Shown one piece after another: positions 45,001 through 55,977 of a stretch of DNA of 64,000 nt; position 1 is the stretch's first letter; each line of letters opens with the position of its first letter. Both the position numbers and the translations under genes were made by a program. Source of the stretch: [Phialemoniopsis] sp. UDSM-2020 (lineage: Eukaryota > Ascomycota > Sordariomycetes > Thyridiales > Thyridiaceae); assembly GCA_018873225.1 (NCBI GenBank), contig JAEILZ010000004.1:2790001-2854000 (forward strand), given 5' to 3'. The notes under the pieces were generated by a model that did no database searches, was not told the DNA's origin, and saw only the letters and a list, made by a program, of their open reading frames with translations.

Positions 45001-47146
45001 AAAGAAAAGACGCAGATTGAGATCATTTTGTCCCTCGTTACGCATAACCCCAAAGAGCGTCCTTCTGGCGTCGAGCTGCTGAAGAGCGGAAAGCTACCTG
45101 TTCAAATGGAGAGCGAGGCAATGAGACGTGCCCTAGCCGGCTTGTCTGATCCGAATTCTCCGTACTACGAGAAGATGCTTTCCATGTTATTCAGCCAGCC
45201 GGTCGACCCAGCCAGAGACTATGCGTGGGACATGTCCACATCCACCACGACGGCCGCCGACCTGATGAGACAATTCTCTGTGAGGGAGGTCCTGTCCTCA
45301 GTCTTTCGACGTCACGGCGCTGTCGAGGTTCCTAGGCACGGTCTGTACCCACGTTCGTCCTTGTATAACAAGAACGTAGTCCAGCTCCTGGACCAGAGTG
45401 GCACCCTTGTTCAGCTTCCCTTTGACCTGACTATGGGTCATGCCAGATCCCTAGCTAAAAACGCCAATGCAGCTGTGGTACAGAGGTCCTACTCATTTGG
45501 CAATGTCTACAGAGATAAGACCAATGGGACTGGTGGAAGACAGCCGAGTATGTTTGGCGAGGTTGATTTCGACATTGTCACGACCGACACTTTGGACTTT
45601 GCACTCAAGGAGGCCGAGGTCATCAAGGTGATCGACGAGATCATACAGGTCTTCCCGTTCCTCTACTCACAACCCATGTCCTTTCAACTGGGCCACTCCG
45701 ATCTTCTCAATCTGATTTTTGACTTTTGCGGCATCGACCCGAGCGCACGACGTGCTGTTGCAGATTGCCTCAGCAATCTGCACATTCGAAATACTACCTG
45801 GCAGAAGATACGGACTGAGCTACGTTCGCCATTGATTGGTGCATCTGCGACAAGTATCGATGCTCTTGAGAAGTTTGACTTCAGAGGTGAGTCGACCTTT
45901 ACTGCTGGGAATGTGACCATGTTTGCCGTGCTAATGCAGAAAGATAGATTCACCGGGCAAAGCTTTCAACAAGCTGAAGGCTATCTTCCAGGGGACCAGC
46001 CTCTACCAGAAGGCGGCACCAACAATTGCTCACCTTCGGGAGGTCGTGGAATACTGCAACAAGTTTGGCATTACCCACAAAGTTTACATTTGCCCACTCA
46101 ATACTTGGAACGAGGTCTTCTTCTTTGGTGGGATCATGTTTGCCTGCCTTTTGGACAAAAAGACCAAAGACGTCTTTGCGGCAGGCGGACGCTACGACAG
46201 TCTGATCAAGGAACATCGTCCACGTATTGGTACTCAATTTGAGGAGAGGCATGCCGTGGGCTTCACCCTGAACTGGGAAAAGCTGGCTCAGGCTCCAGCG
46301 AAAGCAAGTAGCAAGGCGCAGCTGAAGAGAGCCATGACGGACGACGAGGGCTACGGAGTCTTTGGAACCAAGCGCTGCGATGTGCTGGTCGCTAGTTTCG
46401 ACCCTGTCCTTCTGCGAACCAGTGGCCTCGAGATACTGCAGACGCTATGGTCGCAAGACATCAGCGCCGAGCTGGCCAAGGATGCCCGGTCGCCAGAGGA
46501 CCTGGCCATGAAACACCGCGGCGAGCAGCACTCGTGGATCGTCATTGTCAAACAAGACAGCTTGAAGGTCAAGTCGCAGTCCAAAAAGGACGCCCAGGAC
46601 GTGGAAATGCCCGCGTCTCGCCTCGTCACCTGGCTCCGCGCCGAGATTCGTGAGCGCGAGCTCCGCACCCAGGTCAGGTCCCGCGGTGGTCCCACCTCGT
46701 CCTCGGAGCCGTCGAGCGCTACCGCCGGGCCGGACCGAGACCGTGTCGTGCACGTGGTCGAGGCTTCAAGCCAGGGCGGCGGCAGCAAGAAGAAGGGCGG
46801 CGGCGGCGGTGGAGGTGGCGGCAAGAAGCACGACCAGTATTCCATCATGGAGCAGGCACAGGGCAGCGCCGCCAAGCTCGCCGACTCGCTGCGCGAAGGG
46901 CCCATCGCGGCCGTCGACGCCAGCGACCAGGCGCTCGACCTCGTCCAGCGCACGTGTTTCACAGACCTGGGGAGCTGGCGCAGAGCCGAGCAAGGGGTCA
47001 AGGCCGAGGAGAGGCCCGCCGTGCGCGAGCTGAGGGATGTGCTGGAGACCTGGGTGCGCGAACACCACCATGCTGGGGGGCCGCGGATTGCATTTGTATA
47101 CAGCTCGAGGACGGGCAAGTGTATATTCTATGACCTCGCCGCCTGA
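42016..47146 (+). CDS. GCN2: eIF2alpha kinase GCN2 / CPC3
   Basis: Four exons, 42016-42228, 42306-44474, 44536-45886 and 45948-47146, give 1643 residues, matching yeast Gcn2. It senses uncharged tRNA on stalled ribosomes and phosphorylates eIF2alpha, launching amino-acid starvation control. An RWD domain binding Gcn1 spans about 40-150, followed by a charged coiled linker. A pseudokinase (about 240-560) has GDIQPSN and LADAS in place of catalytic residues. The true kinase begins LGKGGFGEV near 604, carries an acidic insert, then HRDLKPEN near 832 and GDFGLA near 857. A HisRS-like domain (about 1060-1480) has SYSFGNVYRDK and AAGGRYD. The C-terminal ribosome/dimer domain carries a Gly/Lys-rich low-complexity insert. 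Intron 3 uses ATAG; an earlier CAG would create a stop. Confidence 0.97.
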
Positions 47147-47588
47147 AAGGGACGAGTAATTCTGTAGTCCAAGCGGACAGCCACAGGAAGCGCCCCAAGA
47201 CATTTGTAGGCAAGGAGACTAGCTGGCTGCAGTACAGATACACACCCTTTGACCTATCACGAATTGTATATGCAGACTATCTTTACCTTTCAATTTCATG
47301 ACGAAGTGTAGACTCAACAAGCATGATTGTGAAATCTCTCCGCTTGATTCATCATTTGACATATCTAATTTCTAAACGAGGAGGGGGTATACCGCGATGC
47401 CAGCCGTACCCGCTATGCGTGCTATTGATGACATGAGAGTATGAAGAGAAACATGCTGCCGTCACAAACACAAGAGCCTCATGAGTGCTTTATGCATCCC
47501 CGGCTGCGAGTTCAGGGTGATAATGGCCACAATCGAATGGCTTAGAAACAGAAATTCACGACTCAGAAGTCCGTACGACCGCATCACA
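47147..47588. other. Convergent 3' intergenic, GCN2 / UBA-UIM protein
   Basis: 442 bp between facing stop codons, with both 3' UTRs and nothing more. Confidence 0.5.
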
Positions 47589-50546
47589 TCACTCTGTCTC
47601 GACAAGCTGCCCCTCAGGATGGTCCCAATCAGCAATGAAAGCAGATTTCCTAGAACGCTCGCCGCCGTCGACAGCAGCAGGCTTGCTGGTGGCGGTTTGA
47701 GTACTGTCTCTTCCAACGGCGTCGTTCTGTATTGGCTTGCCACTGATGCTATCCTTTTCATCACTGCTATTGCTGTTGTGCCGAATGGGTAACTGGACCA
47801 TCTCGGTGGCGGCAGCCGAATCGACACTGGCCTCGCGCCGGTCGACACCGCTGACGATGTCATGGAAATTTTGATCCTTGCTGTCAGTGTCGGTAGGACC
47901 GGAGATTGACGTGTCCAACGTCATCATCGAATTGCTGTTGTGAAGAAAGTCGGTAAAGTTCACTCCACCACCCGGACTTTCAACATCGGCCATATCCAGC
48001 TCGTCCCGGTCGCTCAGATCTCCGCCCACGGATGCCCTGTTGGTGGCCATTGAGTCGTTACTTCCCGAACGCTGCAGCCGCTTAGGCGGCGACGCGGGAG
48101 TGCCGATCGAGGCACGCTTGCGGGCATCGCGAGCTGCTGTTGCCGAAGTAGGTACTTCTTCAAGAAGCTCTTGCTTGAAAAGCCGGTTATCAAAGCGAAC
48201 GAAAGTCTGCTGAGCCTCTGTGAGTGGTATAGGCTGTGCTCCAAGGGCTCGAGCATCGGCATAGACGCATATCGGTGTGTCGTCCCTGGAACACGAAGTG
48301 AAGTGGCGCTGAACGGCCTCAAAGGTAGTGACCTGTATGGCAGGCGGTGCGATCAGTATCTGGCCTAATTCGACACGTAGACAGGCGATGCATGTCTAAA
48401 GCTTACCTCGGCTTTGACTGGGTCTTCCTCGCTTGCAGAGTACCCAAGTAGCCACCACTTGTCCGCTTGTGCCGGAGCATCGTCCAGCTCAATGAGATCT
48501 GGCTCAGCTCGCTGGCGTACATATACGGTTTCGGGATTGATCACAACACCCCAGAGATGGTAGGCCTGCGACGGATACCAGTTCAAGTCCTCTGAAGGCA
48601 CCGTATAGCGAACGCTTAGCTTCTGCAGCAGCTCCTCACATGCTCTCTGTTCGCGTTGTAGGGCTGCGGGTCTGTTAGCGCGTCTACCAAGGGGCATGGG
48701 AGCGCCGAGAAACATACTCTTGAGCTTCTTATTGATGCCCGCAATCTTTCTCTCGTGAATTGTTGCACATGCCTCATGGTATGCTGCCACCTTTTCCTCC
48801 TCCTCGGTGAGTTCGATTAGGTGATCCATTGCGCCAGGGCGATAATCAAATGCTTCGTCCGTATCTCTGAGTTCCTCGTGTCTGCGCCATAGTGCGTCCG
48901 CCTTCAGGCGACTGATCTTGTCCTGGTGCATCTGGATACAAGCTTGGCTCAGCTGGCATCTGTCGATCATCTTGCCCGTGCTCGGCTGAAACCACGTGGT
49001 TACTTTCTGCTTTGTGTCCAGAGCCCTGCTGAGTGTGTCGTAGACCTGACCTATCTGACGACGCAGTTCCGATACTTCAGTGTTATTATCTTTGAAGTAT
49101 CTGTCTGCGTACCACAGCTCCGGAATCTCAATATTGGCGAAGGAGGCTTGATCTTCTAGAGTGAAGCGCATCGTCACGACCGCTCCCGGCACACTGAAAG
49201 CCGCTCGTCTTGATTGGCCCATGCGCTCCTCGTCAGAAGGGACCATGCTGCCCCAGATCATCTGGTCCATCGCATTGTAAAGGGTGAAAGGCTGGTCAGG
49301 CTGCCACTTTGGAAGTCTGATGTCCAACAGTGCAGCAGTTTCCAATTCTCGCATGTCCTGCGGGACCGTCAAATCCTCCACGCCAGTGTACATGGGCATA
49401 ATCTCATCTTTCAGGCTGCCTTGATCATCGACATTTGCCTCTTTGAGCGCATCGAAAAAGTCTCTATCAAAATCGTTGCACCAGGCGTAGGCCTGCCTGA
49501 TGTCTGTTAGCACATCCGCCGTACCGTAGCTTCGGTCGGTCGAGTCCAGGAAAGCCATAAGACGGTGAAGTTCTTCGGAAAAATCGCGTTGCCCATCCCG
49601 TTGTATATCCGACCAGGAGGACTCATCCGAGTGCGCTAGCTCTCGGGGCAACTCAATTCTGCTGCCCCTGTACCAATGTTGATGATGCCCATAGTTTTCG
49701 GCGGGCTGGCCAGAGCGTAGGAGAGCATTACGGGCCAGGGGTATCCCGTGAAGGACTGTCAGCAAGCCACCGAGGCGATGCTGTTTGTCACCTGTCTGCC
49801 GACAACGTAGGAAGGCCGGGACACCCTCCATTCGCTTCCTGCCCGAGGCTGCAGGTTCTGGCGACCCCCTGCTCAAAGGCACCATTGCCCATTGTGCCTG
49901 GTCGTAGTCGGGGCGGTTGGCAGGACCAAAGTAGGGCAGACTTGTGTCGCCGTTAGCGAGACCATCGGCGGCCGATTCAGCCAGCACGCGTTGCAGTTCG
50001 ACATCTTCCTGCTCTCGTATGCTGGGCATTACCTCGCCCGCAGCCACGTCCGCCAGCCTACTCAACGGCGAGTGTGATCTTGAAGGTGGGCGGGAAGGCG
50101 GCATCTGTTCCATGTGCGATGGCGAAACTCCATGAATAACATGCTCATCGTTCGGCGCATTGATGCTAAAGGAGGGTATGTTGTCGGCATTTCCATCTCT
50201 AGCTACAGAGAACATGGCTTCGTCCCATCGATTTCTACTGCGGAACTAGAGCTTGCGTGGTGAGCGGACTGGGAAGTTCTTCGCGGAGAGGGAGTGTTCA
50301 GGACGCACCTTGGCCTCGTCATTGTAGAACTCGGTCACTACTGCCTCTACGTTGCCATTCTTTTCCTGGTAGCGGATACATAGTCAGCCTAATGCGAGGT
50401 ATTTTCGGAGGCCGTCGGAGGCAACCAAGGGTCTGAAGCAGGTGGTGTACCTTGAGCCAGGTAGCGACTAGGTTTCGATCCGACTCGGGGTCGAGAGAGG
50501 TAAACTCGCAGACCTGCAAGATGAGCTCGTCGGTCGGCTCCATCAT
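47589..50546 (-). CDS. UBA/UIM-containing ubiquitin-binding protein (possibly Rup1-like)
   Basis: Four exons on minus, 50451-50546, 50309-50365, 48407-50245 and 47589-48332, give 911 residues. The first 55 residues (MMEPTDELILQVCEFTSL, then a NGNVEAVVTEFYND helix) look like a UBA/CUE-like ubiquitin-binding fold. Residues about 129-146, EQEDVELQRVLAES, form a ubiquitin-interacting motif. A long helical middle follows, with DMRELETAALLDIRLPKWQPDQPFTLYNAMDQMIWG and several coiled-coil stretches. The C-terminal 200 residues are Ser/Asp-rich and disordered. Budding-yeast Rup1, the bridge between Rsp5 and Ubp2, also has a UBA-type N-terminus, so a similar adaptor role is possible; this is inference. 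The acceptor for exon 3 (CTCTAG) was chosen because nearby TTCCGCAG gives a stop. Confidence 0.82.
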
Positions 50547-50762
50547 CTCTTGGGGTCGAGGGTGGAATCCACCCAGCCGAGAAGTGATCTCGTGGTTATG
50601 TTCTCTGTGAAGCAGAATCTTTAAGTAGGCGCCATGTCATGGGTCATGGAGAGGCGTTTTAGTGGTCAAGGATTGGAGAATTCGAGGATTGGCGGCAGCA
50701 CCAGAGGACTACGGGAATGATACAGCGATCGGCACACGAGCGGCGGGAGAGTGGACGTGGAT

Positions 50763-50827
<65 letters not shown>

Positions 50828-51605
50828 CCCGACAGGTCGACAGGGTATCGGACTGTCTCGATGAAGTGTGTGTCGGATCGTGGGAGTGTTGCCCGCCGCT
50901 GCTTAGGGTATCTACGTAGTAGGTGTAAGTAGGGAAGTAAGGAAAGTTAGGTAGGGTAAAGGTGAGTAAGTGGTGATGATCTTTACATCAATCACATGGC
51001 AGAGCAAGCAGTCTGGTACTACCTGGGCAGTGGTAATTAGGCGCTAATGTGCAACTAAGCAAGTCACTTGGGGATGGGTGGGGCACTGCTTATAGGTACT
51101 TATAAGCAACAAATGACAGTATCGAGCATACAGTAATCAATCTGTCAATGAATAATTGTTCATCTTTGTCTGAACTGAAACACTTATTTAAGTACTATTT
51201 GGTATGGAAGAGAGGTGTCTATAGAAACATGAATCTAAGCTAAGTTGTCAAGGCTGTGAAGGAGCTGGATGCTATGCATGCCTATCTTGTGTGTCCGTCT
51301 GCAAATCCGCCAGTATTAGCCAGCCACCGATGACGCCTGGCACCGAGGGAAGAGATATCTGTTGGGTAAAAAACGCCGTTCCGTAATGGCAACAATTGGA
51401 GTAAATAAGAGCAGGGGGAGGAAATTCAAGCGCACCAAACCCGCTATGCATCAATGTCAATCAAGTCGTAGGCAGAAGGGAAGCCAGCTCCTCTCTTGCT
51501 TGTCGTCAAGTCTGGAGGGAATCCCACGGATGGCTTCTGCCAAACTCGTACTTACTTCCGTCCTTTGCCCCACCCAAAGAAGGCATGACGCGATGAGCCA
51601 AATGC
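50547..51605. other. Intergenic with microsatellite
   Basis: About 1.06 kb between the UBA/UIM gene start and the CDC34 stop. It holds the (AG)n tract at 50765-50823. A short reading frame spans the tract but encodes only Arg-Glu repeats and is not a gene. The rest is AT-richer with nothing recognised. Confidence 0.5.
50765..50823. repeat. (AG)29 microsatellite
   Basis: An uninterrupted AG dinucleotide run of about 59 bp lies some 220 bp upstream of the UBA/UIM gene start. On that gene's strand it is a (CT)n pyrimidine tract that could form H-DNA or act as a GAGA-type element. Confidence 0.95.
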
Positions 51606-52446
51606 TCAAGCCTCCTCGTCGTCCGAGGCGTCTTCCTTGTCCTCCTCAAAGTCCTCCATCTCGTCATCCTCACCTGTGTCGCTCCCCCCAAAGTCAAATT
51701 CTTCATCGCTCTCGGCCCAGAACGCATCATCATCCTCGACTTTCTGCGGTGGGGGCGCGTCAAAGGCCGCCGGCATTACGAAACCGTCTGGCATGTCCTT
51801 TCGCGACTCCTCTACCGTGGCCTTGGCCTTGGATTTGTACTCGGCCCGGTTGTCCCGGTATAAGAGACCCGCGTCAACATTGGCTGGGGAGCCGATCTCC
51901 GGATCGTCGAGGAGTAAGAGCACCGAACGCAAGACCGACTCTACGCCCTGAAGTGGCGACCACCGCTCACTGGCCTCTTCCCCGGACATGTTGTCGTTGC
52001 CGGGCTTGTGGAGGATCGAGATGCATAGCTGTCCGTCGGGGTAGACGTTGGCATGGTAGACGCGGGTGAGAAATCGAAATTTGGGCGGCGAGTACGGGTA
52101 GTCGTCCGAAAAGGTCATCTCGGCCTATACAACGCGTTAGAACCAGCCCACGATCTACCCTGGGTAACTCTAAGGGGGAACTCACTCTTAAGTAGGCACC
52201 GTAAAAGTCGCTGTCAGGGTTGATCACGACAAGCGCAAACCGCCATCGGAAGAGGTTGGCCTGGTCGGGCTGCAGAGGGACCAACATAGTCCATGGTTAG
52301 CCACAAGATGTCATCTCGCCAGCTCGGCAGGCTGCAGAATCACAAGGCGAGCTGTAACTCACGTCGATGTTGACCCATTTCTCTTTCTGCAGGTCTCTGA
52401 GTTCCGACATCAGACGCTGTTTGGCGCCACCTGCTCGTGAAGCCAT
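51606..52446 (-). CDS. CDC34: Ubiquitin-conjugating enzyme E2, CDC34/UBC3 type
   Basis: Three exons on minus, 52363-52446, 52186-52269 and 51606-52124, give 228 residues. Cdc34 is the E2 for SCF ligases that trigger the G1/S transition. The catalytic cysteine is in GQLCISILH (Cys about 90). The insert KPGNDNMSGEEASERWSP is the acidic loop specific to Cdc34/Ubc7-type E2s. After the fold come SPANVDAGLLYRDN and DMPDGFVMP. The last about 40 residues are strongly acidic (DDDAFWAESDEEFDF and beyond), the known SCF-contact tail; FWAESDEE closely matches the tail of yeast Cdc34. Two 84-nt exons precede the large one. Introns have donors GTGAGT and keep phase 0. Confidence 0.94.
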
Positions 52447-53566
52447 GATTGTGAGGCTGTCGTCCGTCGTCGTTTGAGGAGAGGGGCAGGAAGCGGCGTC
52501 GAGGAGTATGGCTGTACGAGTTGGTCTTCGCGATGTTCTTCTCTTTTGGGTGGGTATGATTTTTTTCCAGTCTGACAAAGATCTTGTCGCACTGGCAGAT
52601 GAGCGGCGGTGCGCGAGGTCACAAGAAGTGGTTGCAGGGTTTCGAGTCAGGTTTCTTGTGGTGAATCTCCGATGGCGGGCAGGCGGCTTTGGTTTCAGGT
52701 TGTTGGGTGCTTATCGGAAGGAGAAAGCGGCGGTGGAAGTGGCGTGGCGGCGGGCGGAGTGACTAATCTAAACGGCGACAACGGATGAGTGGGGAGGGAA
52801 GGGCCTTGATGGGCTGGGGGTCAAGGTTCTCGCCTCTCAAGTATTCACGGGCTACCTCATATTGACTGACACAAGGACCAACCGAGAAAACATCATAACA
52901 ATGGCTCCTGATTTGGGCACGCTGCGTGTAATTACCTATTATGCTCTAAACAGTCCAACTCTTCATGAGTAGCGGTATTCGGGACTACACATCACAAGCA
53001 GACAGTACCTCCCTAGGTGTAGTTAAGTACCTAACTTTACCTTGGTTGGGACGAAAACCTCGAAAAGTCCGGGGCTAGTGAACGGGGACGCCGGAGTGAC
53101 TTGTGCACGGTCAACCGAACGGAAGAATGGCATGGTTGGAACAGAATCTATCAAGATGATGGTACGACAAGACGAAGAAGAAAATAGTAGAAAAAGCTAT
53201 ACAGTCTCTTTGATGATGAATGCTCCGGTATGCAAGGTTCGACACTAGCAATCTTACATCAGAAATACAATCAAGCTCGAGATTTACCCTCGAGATGAAA
53301 ACTCGAGTGTAGCTCTCGCGCATCAGCTCAGCCATTGTGACCAGTTCTGCATTGGTCCGTCCCAGGAGGCCTTCGCCCATTAAACATTGCCCTGCCCCCT
53401 CTTTTTTTGTCAAGCGTTTTCTGAAGATAATGCCGCCTTGGTTCGGCAGTGGATGTTTCCATGGCGGCATGTTGGTGATTGATCGTTGGGAAAGTAGTCA
53501 GTTTGGGGGGTTGATAACCCATTAAACATGTTCGTTGGTTCGTACAAAAGATGCCCATTCAATCAG
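52447..53566. other. Intergenic, CDC34 promoter / glycogen synthase 3' side
   Basis: 1.12 kb. A CG-poor, gene-free stretch; the CDC34 promoter is near 52447-52850. A short frame at 52508-52762 has no recognisable features. Confidence 0.5.
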
Positions 53567-55977
53567 TTAGTTGCCGTTGAGCTGAACACCGTCAAGGGGG
53601 CTAGCCGGACCGGAACGCTTAGTTCTCAGGGTCAACGGGAATGGGTACTCGTCAGGATCCTCCTCCTCCCTGGAGCAGGTGTCAGTATGTGTCATCGTCA
53701 AGCTGTAAGGAAAAGAAGAAAAGGAAAAGGAACACTTACGGAAGTTTCCAGGCAACATAGTCCTCGGTGCTCAAACCCTCGCGGCCCTCTTGCAGGCTCG
53801 CAAAGTCTCCTGGAGTCATCATACCAGTGCGGTCTCGAGGCGAGCCGGGTACAGAGAAGGGCCTCGAAATCTTTTGCTCAACACCGGGGATGAAGTCTTC
53901 GTCCTCATCGCCGCTGCTGAAGGACTCGGGGTATGCCCTACGCAGTGCCAATTGTCGGGCCTTGACATATTCCATACCCATGCGCTTCCAGTCGAGCAAG
54001 TCGCTGAGTCGCTCGGTTCGATTACGTTGGTTGATGCGCTGCCGGCGGCTCTTGGCGCAGAACTCAAACATGAAAGAGGTGAGCTGATTGACCGAATCGT
54101 CGACGCCTTTGGTTCGGCGATCCACGATGTAGATACCATAGTCGCTTGAGTTCTCAATGAGCTCCTCCATGTAACAGCCAAAGCCTGACAGGTTGGTCGT
54201 GATACTGGGGACACCCATCACAGTGCACTCGGCCGGAGTGTAACCCCAGGGCTCGTAGTAGGACGAAAAGACACCTAGGTGCGTACCTCGCACAAAGTCG
54301 TCATAGTCCAGGGGCAGGACAGGGTTGGCCGAGTTGAGGAACTCTGGGTGGAAAACGACCTTGACGCGATCAGACGGGTGGTTGAAAAGCTGAACTCGGC
54401 GGATCTGATTCAGGATAGGATCTTCATTGTCATTAACCATGTTGTGCGTCACAATTGGAGGCAGACCGTGTCGCTTCATAGCAAAGAGACGGCGACGGAG
54501 CAGGACACGATCCTGTCCTGTAATGAGCTCCTTCTCGTCTGGCAAAGAGTCGCCATCGTGCCATTTAAGTGAGCGCTCGAATATGCGACGGCCAATTCCC
54601 CTCTCAATCACGTCAACGGTATCGCGGAGCGACTTGATCACGGCCTGGCCCTTGAGCGCCTCCACCGTAAGGGAGGACGTCTGAGCAGGCATGATGATGA
54701 AGGCGACGACTGTCGTCTTGCTGCCAGCGTTCTTCAAGCGGTGGTTCAGGCGAGCCAGGGACTCAATGAACATGTCGACGCCCTTGTTTCGGTACTCGTA
54801 CCGGCCGGCAGTAAAGAAGTAGAGGGTGTTCTCGGGGTCAAAGTCGTAGTGGCCATAAAAATGACCTCGCACAAAGTCATGAATCTTCTCCTTAGACTGC
54901 TGATGCAGATTCTGAAACTCATGCATCGCCGAGAACTTGGTCACGTTGAGGCCATTGGGCAGTACTCCGTCTGGTTTGCGCTTCAAGAGATGCTCGCTTT
55001 CGTAGGCGGTGATGTGGGAGACCGTGGTGAAGACGTCGCAAGAGTGGGCGGCGGCGCGCTCGATACAGTAGCGGTGGTAAATACCACGCTTACCGGCCTC
55101 CGCGTCCACGTCAAACCACTGCAGGTTATTGTAGAAGTCGACTGAGCCGGCACATAGATATCTGCCAAGTAGGGTCGCGTGGGTGGTGAAGATGGTGGTG
55201 ACATCTATGCGGCGCTTCTTGCACAGCGGCAGTGCAACACCAGCAAGCCACTCGTGGAAGTGGGCGATTACAGCTTTCTTCTTCTCATGGCACACGAACT
55301 GCGCGTGGGATCAGCGATGGGCCCAAAAGCGACCAAGAAGCCGTTGGTGCGGGGTGAGCATTTACCTCTCCCAAGAACCAAGCAACCAGGTAACCGAAGA
55401 CAATCGCTTCATTCGTCTCATCATCACCAGGAGGGGACGGGATCGAGGCGACATTCCACAGGTCGGATTTCCACTCATCCAGGTACTTATAGGCGGTCTT
55501 GGTGTCGATGAGAAGGACTCGGGGCGCACCTTCAATAAGCCAGCGCCCGTACAGCATGCCGATGCCGCGCTCCTTCATGGCATTGATACTAGCAGCCAGC
55601 TCGGGTGACGTCGGCTCCAGCTCTTCCACTTCAACCGCTGCCTGCACCCGGTTTATTAGCTGTGGCCACCATCGACGGCGACGGGGACAGAAGGGGTGGA
55701 CGAGCTTACGGATTGGTGGTTGAGAGGTCCAATGAGGGTATACCTGTCTCCATATTCGGCCGTGGTGACAGGAGCTTTGGATTTGATGACGGAGTAAATA
55801 CCTCCCACTGTTCACAGAGTCAGATTGTGTTGACGCGGAGAGCTCCTCGAGCCCCATCCAGATGCTGCAAGCCAGCCAGGGCGTACCTCGATGAGCAACC
55901 TCGGTGGCGATCTCAAAGAGCAAGTGGTTTTTGACCTCGCGACCCTCGCGAGTCTCACTGCGCTCCTCTCCTGCCAT
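53567..55977 (-). CDS. GSY1: Glycogen synthase
   Basis: Five exons on minus, 55887-55977, 55710-55807, 55366-55641, 53740-55298 and 53567-53669, give 708 residues, as in other filamentous fungi. It elongates glycogen from UDP-glucose (GT3 family), downstream of glycogenin. The N-terminus has [20 protein letters not shown], with the glucosyl-acceptor loop. AHFHEWLAG lies in the first Rossmann half, [16 protein letters not shown] and [25 protein letters not shown] form the nucleotide-sugar pocket, and DRRTKG is present. The Ser/Asp-rich C-terminus (SSGDEDEDF, then [14 protein letters not shown]) holds the probable phospho-regulatory sites. The fifth exon encodes the extra tail. An in-frame ATG 22 codons upstream (56041-56043, CCACCATG context) is an alternative start. 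Confidence 0.97.

Noticed and set aside
45931..45947. Alternative CAG acceptor for GCN2 exon 4
   Set aside because: It introduces an immediate in-frame TAG; the ATAG site restores conserved sequence.
50662..50919. Frame containing a run of Arg-Glu
   Set aside because: Entirely the (AG)n microsatellite read in frame.
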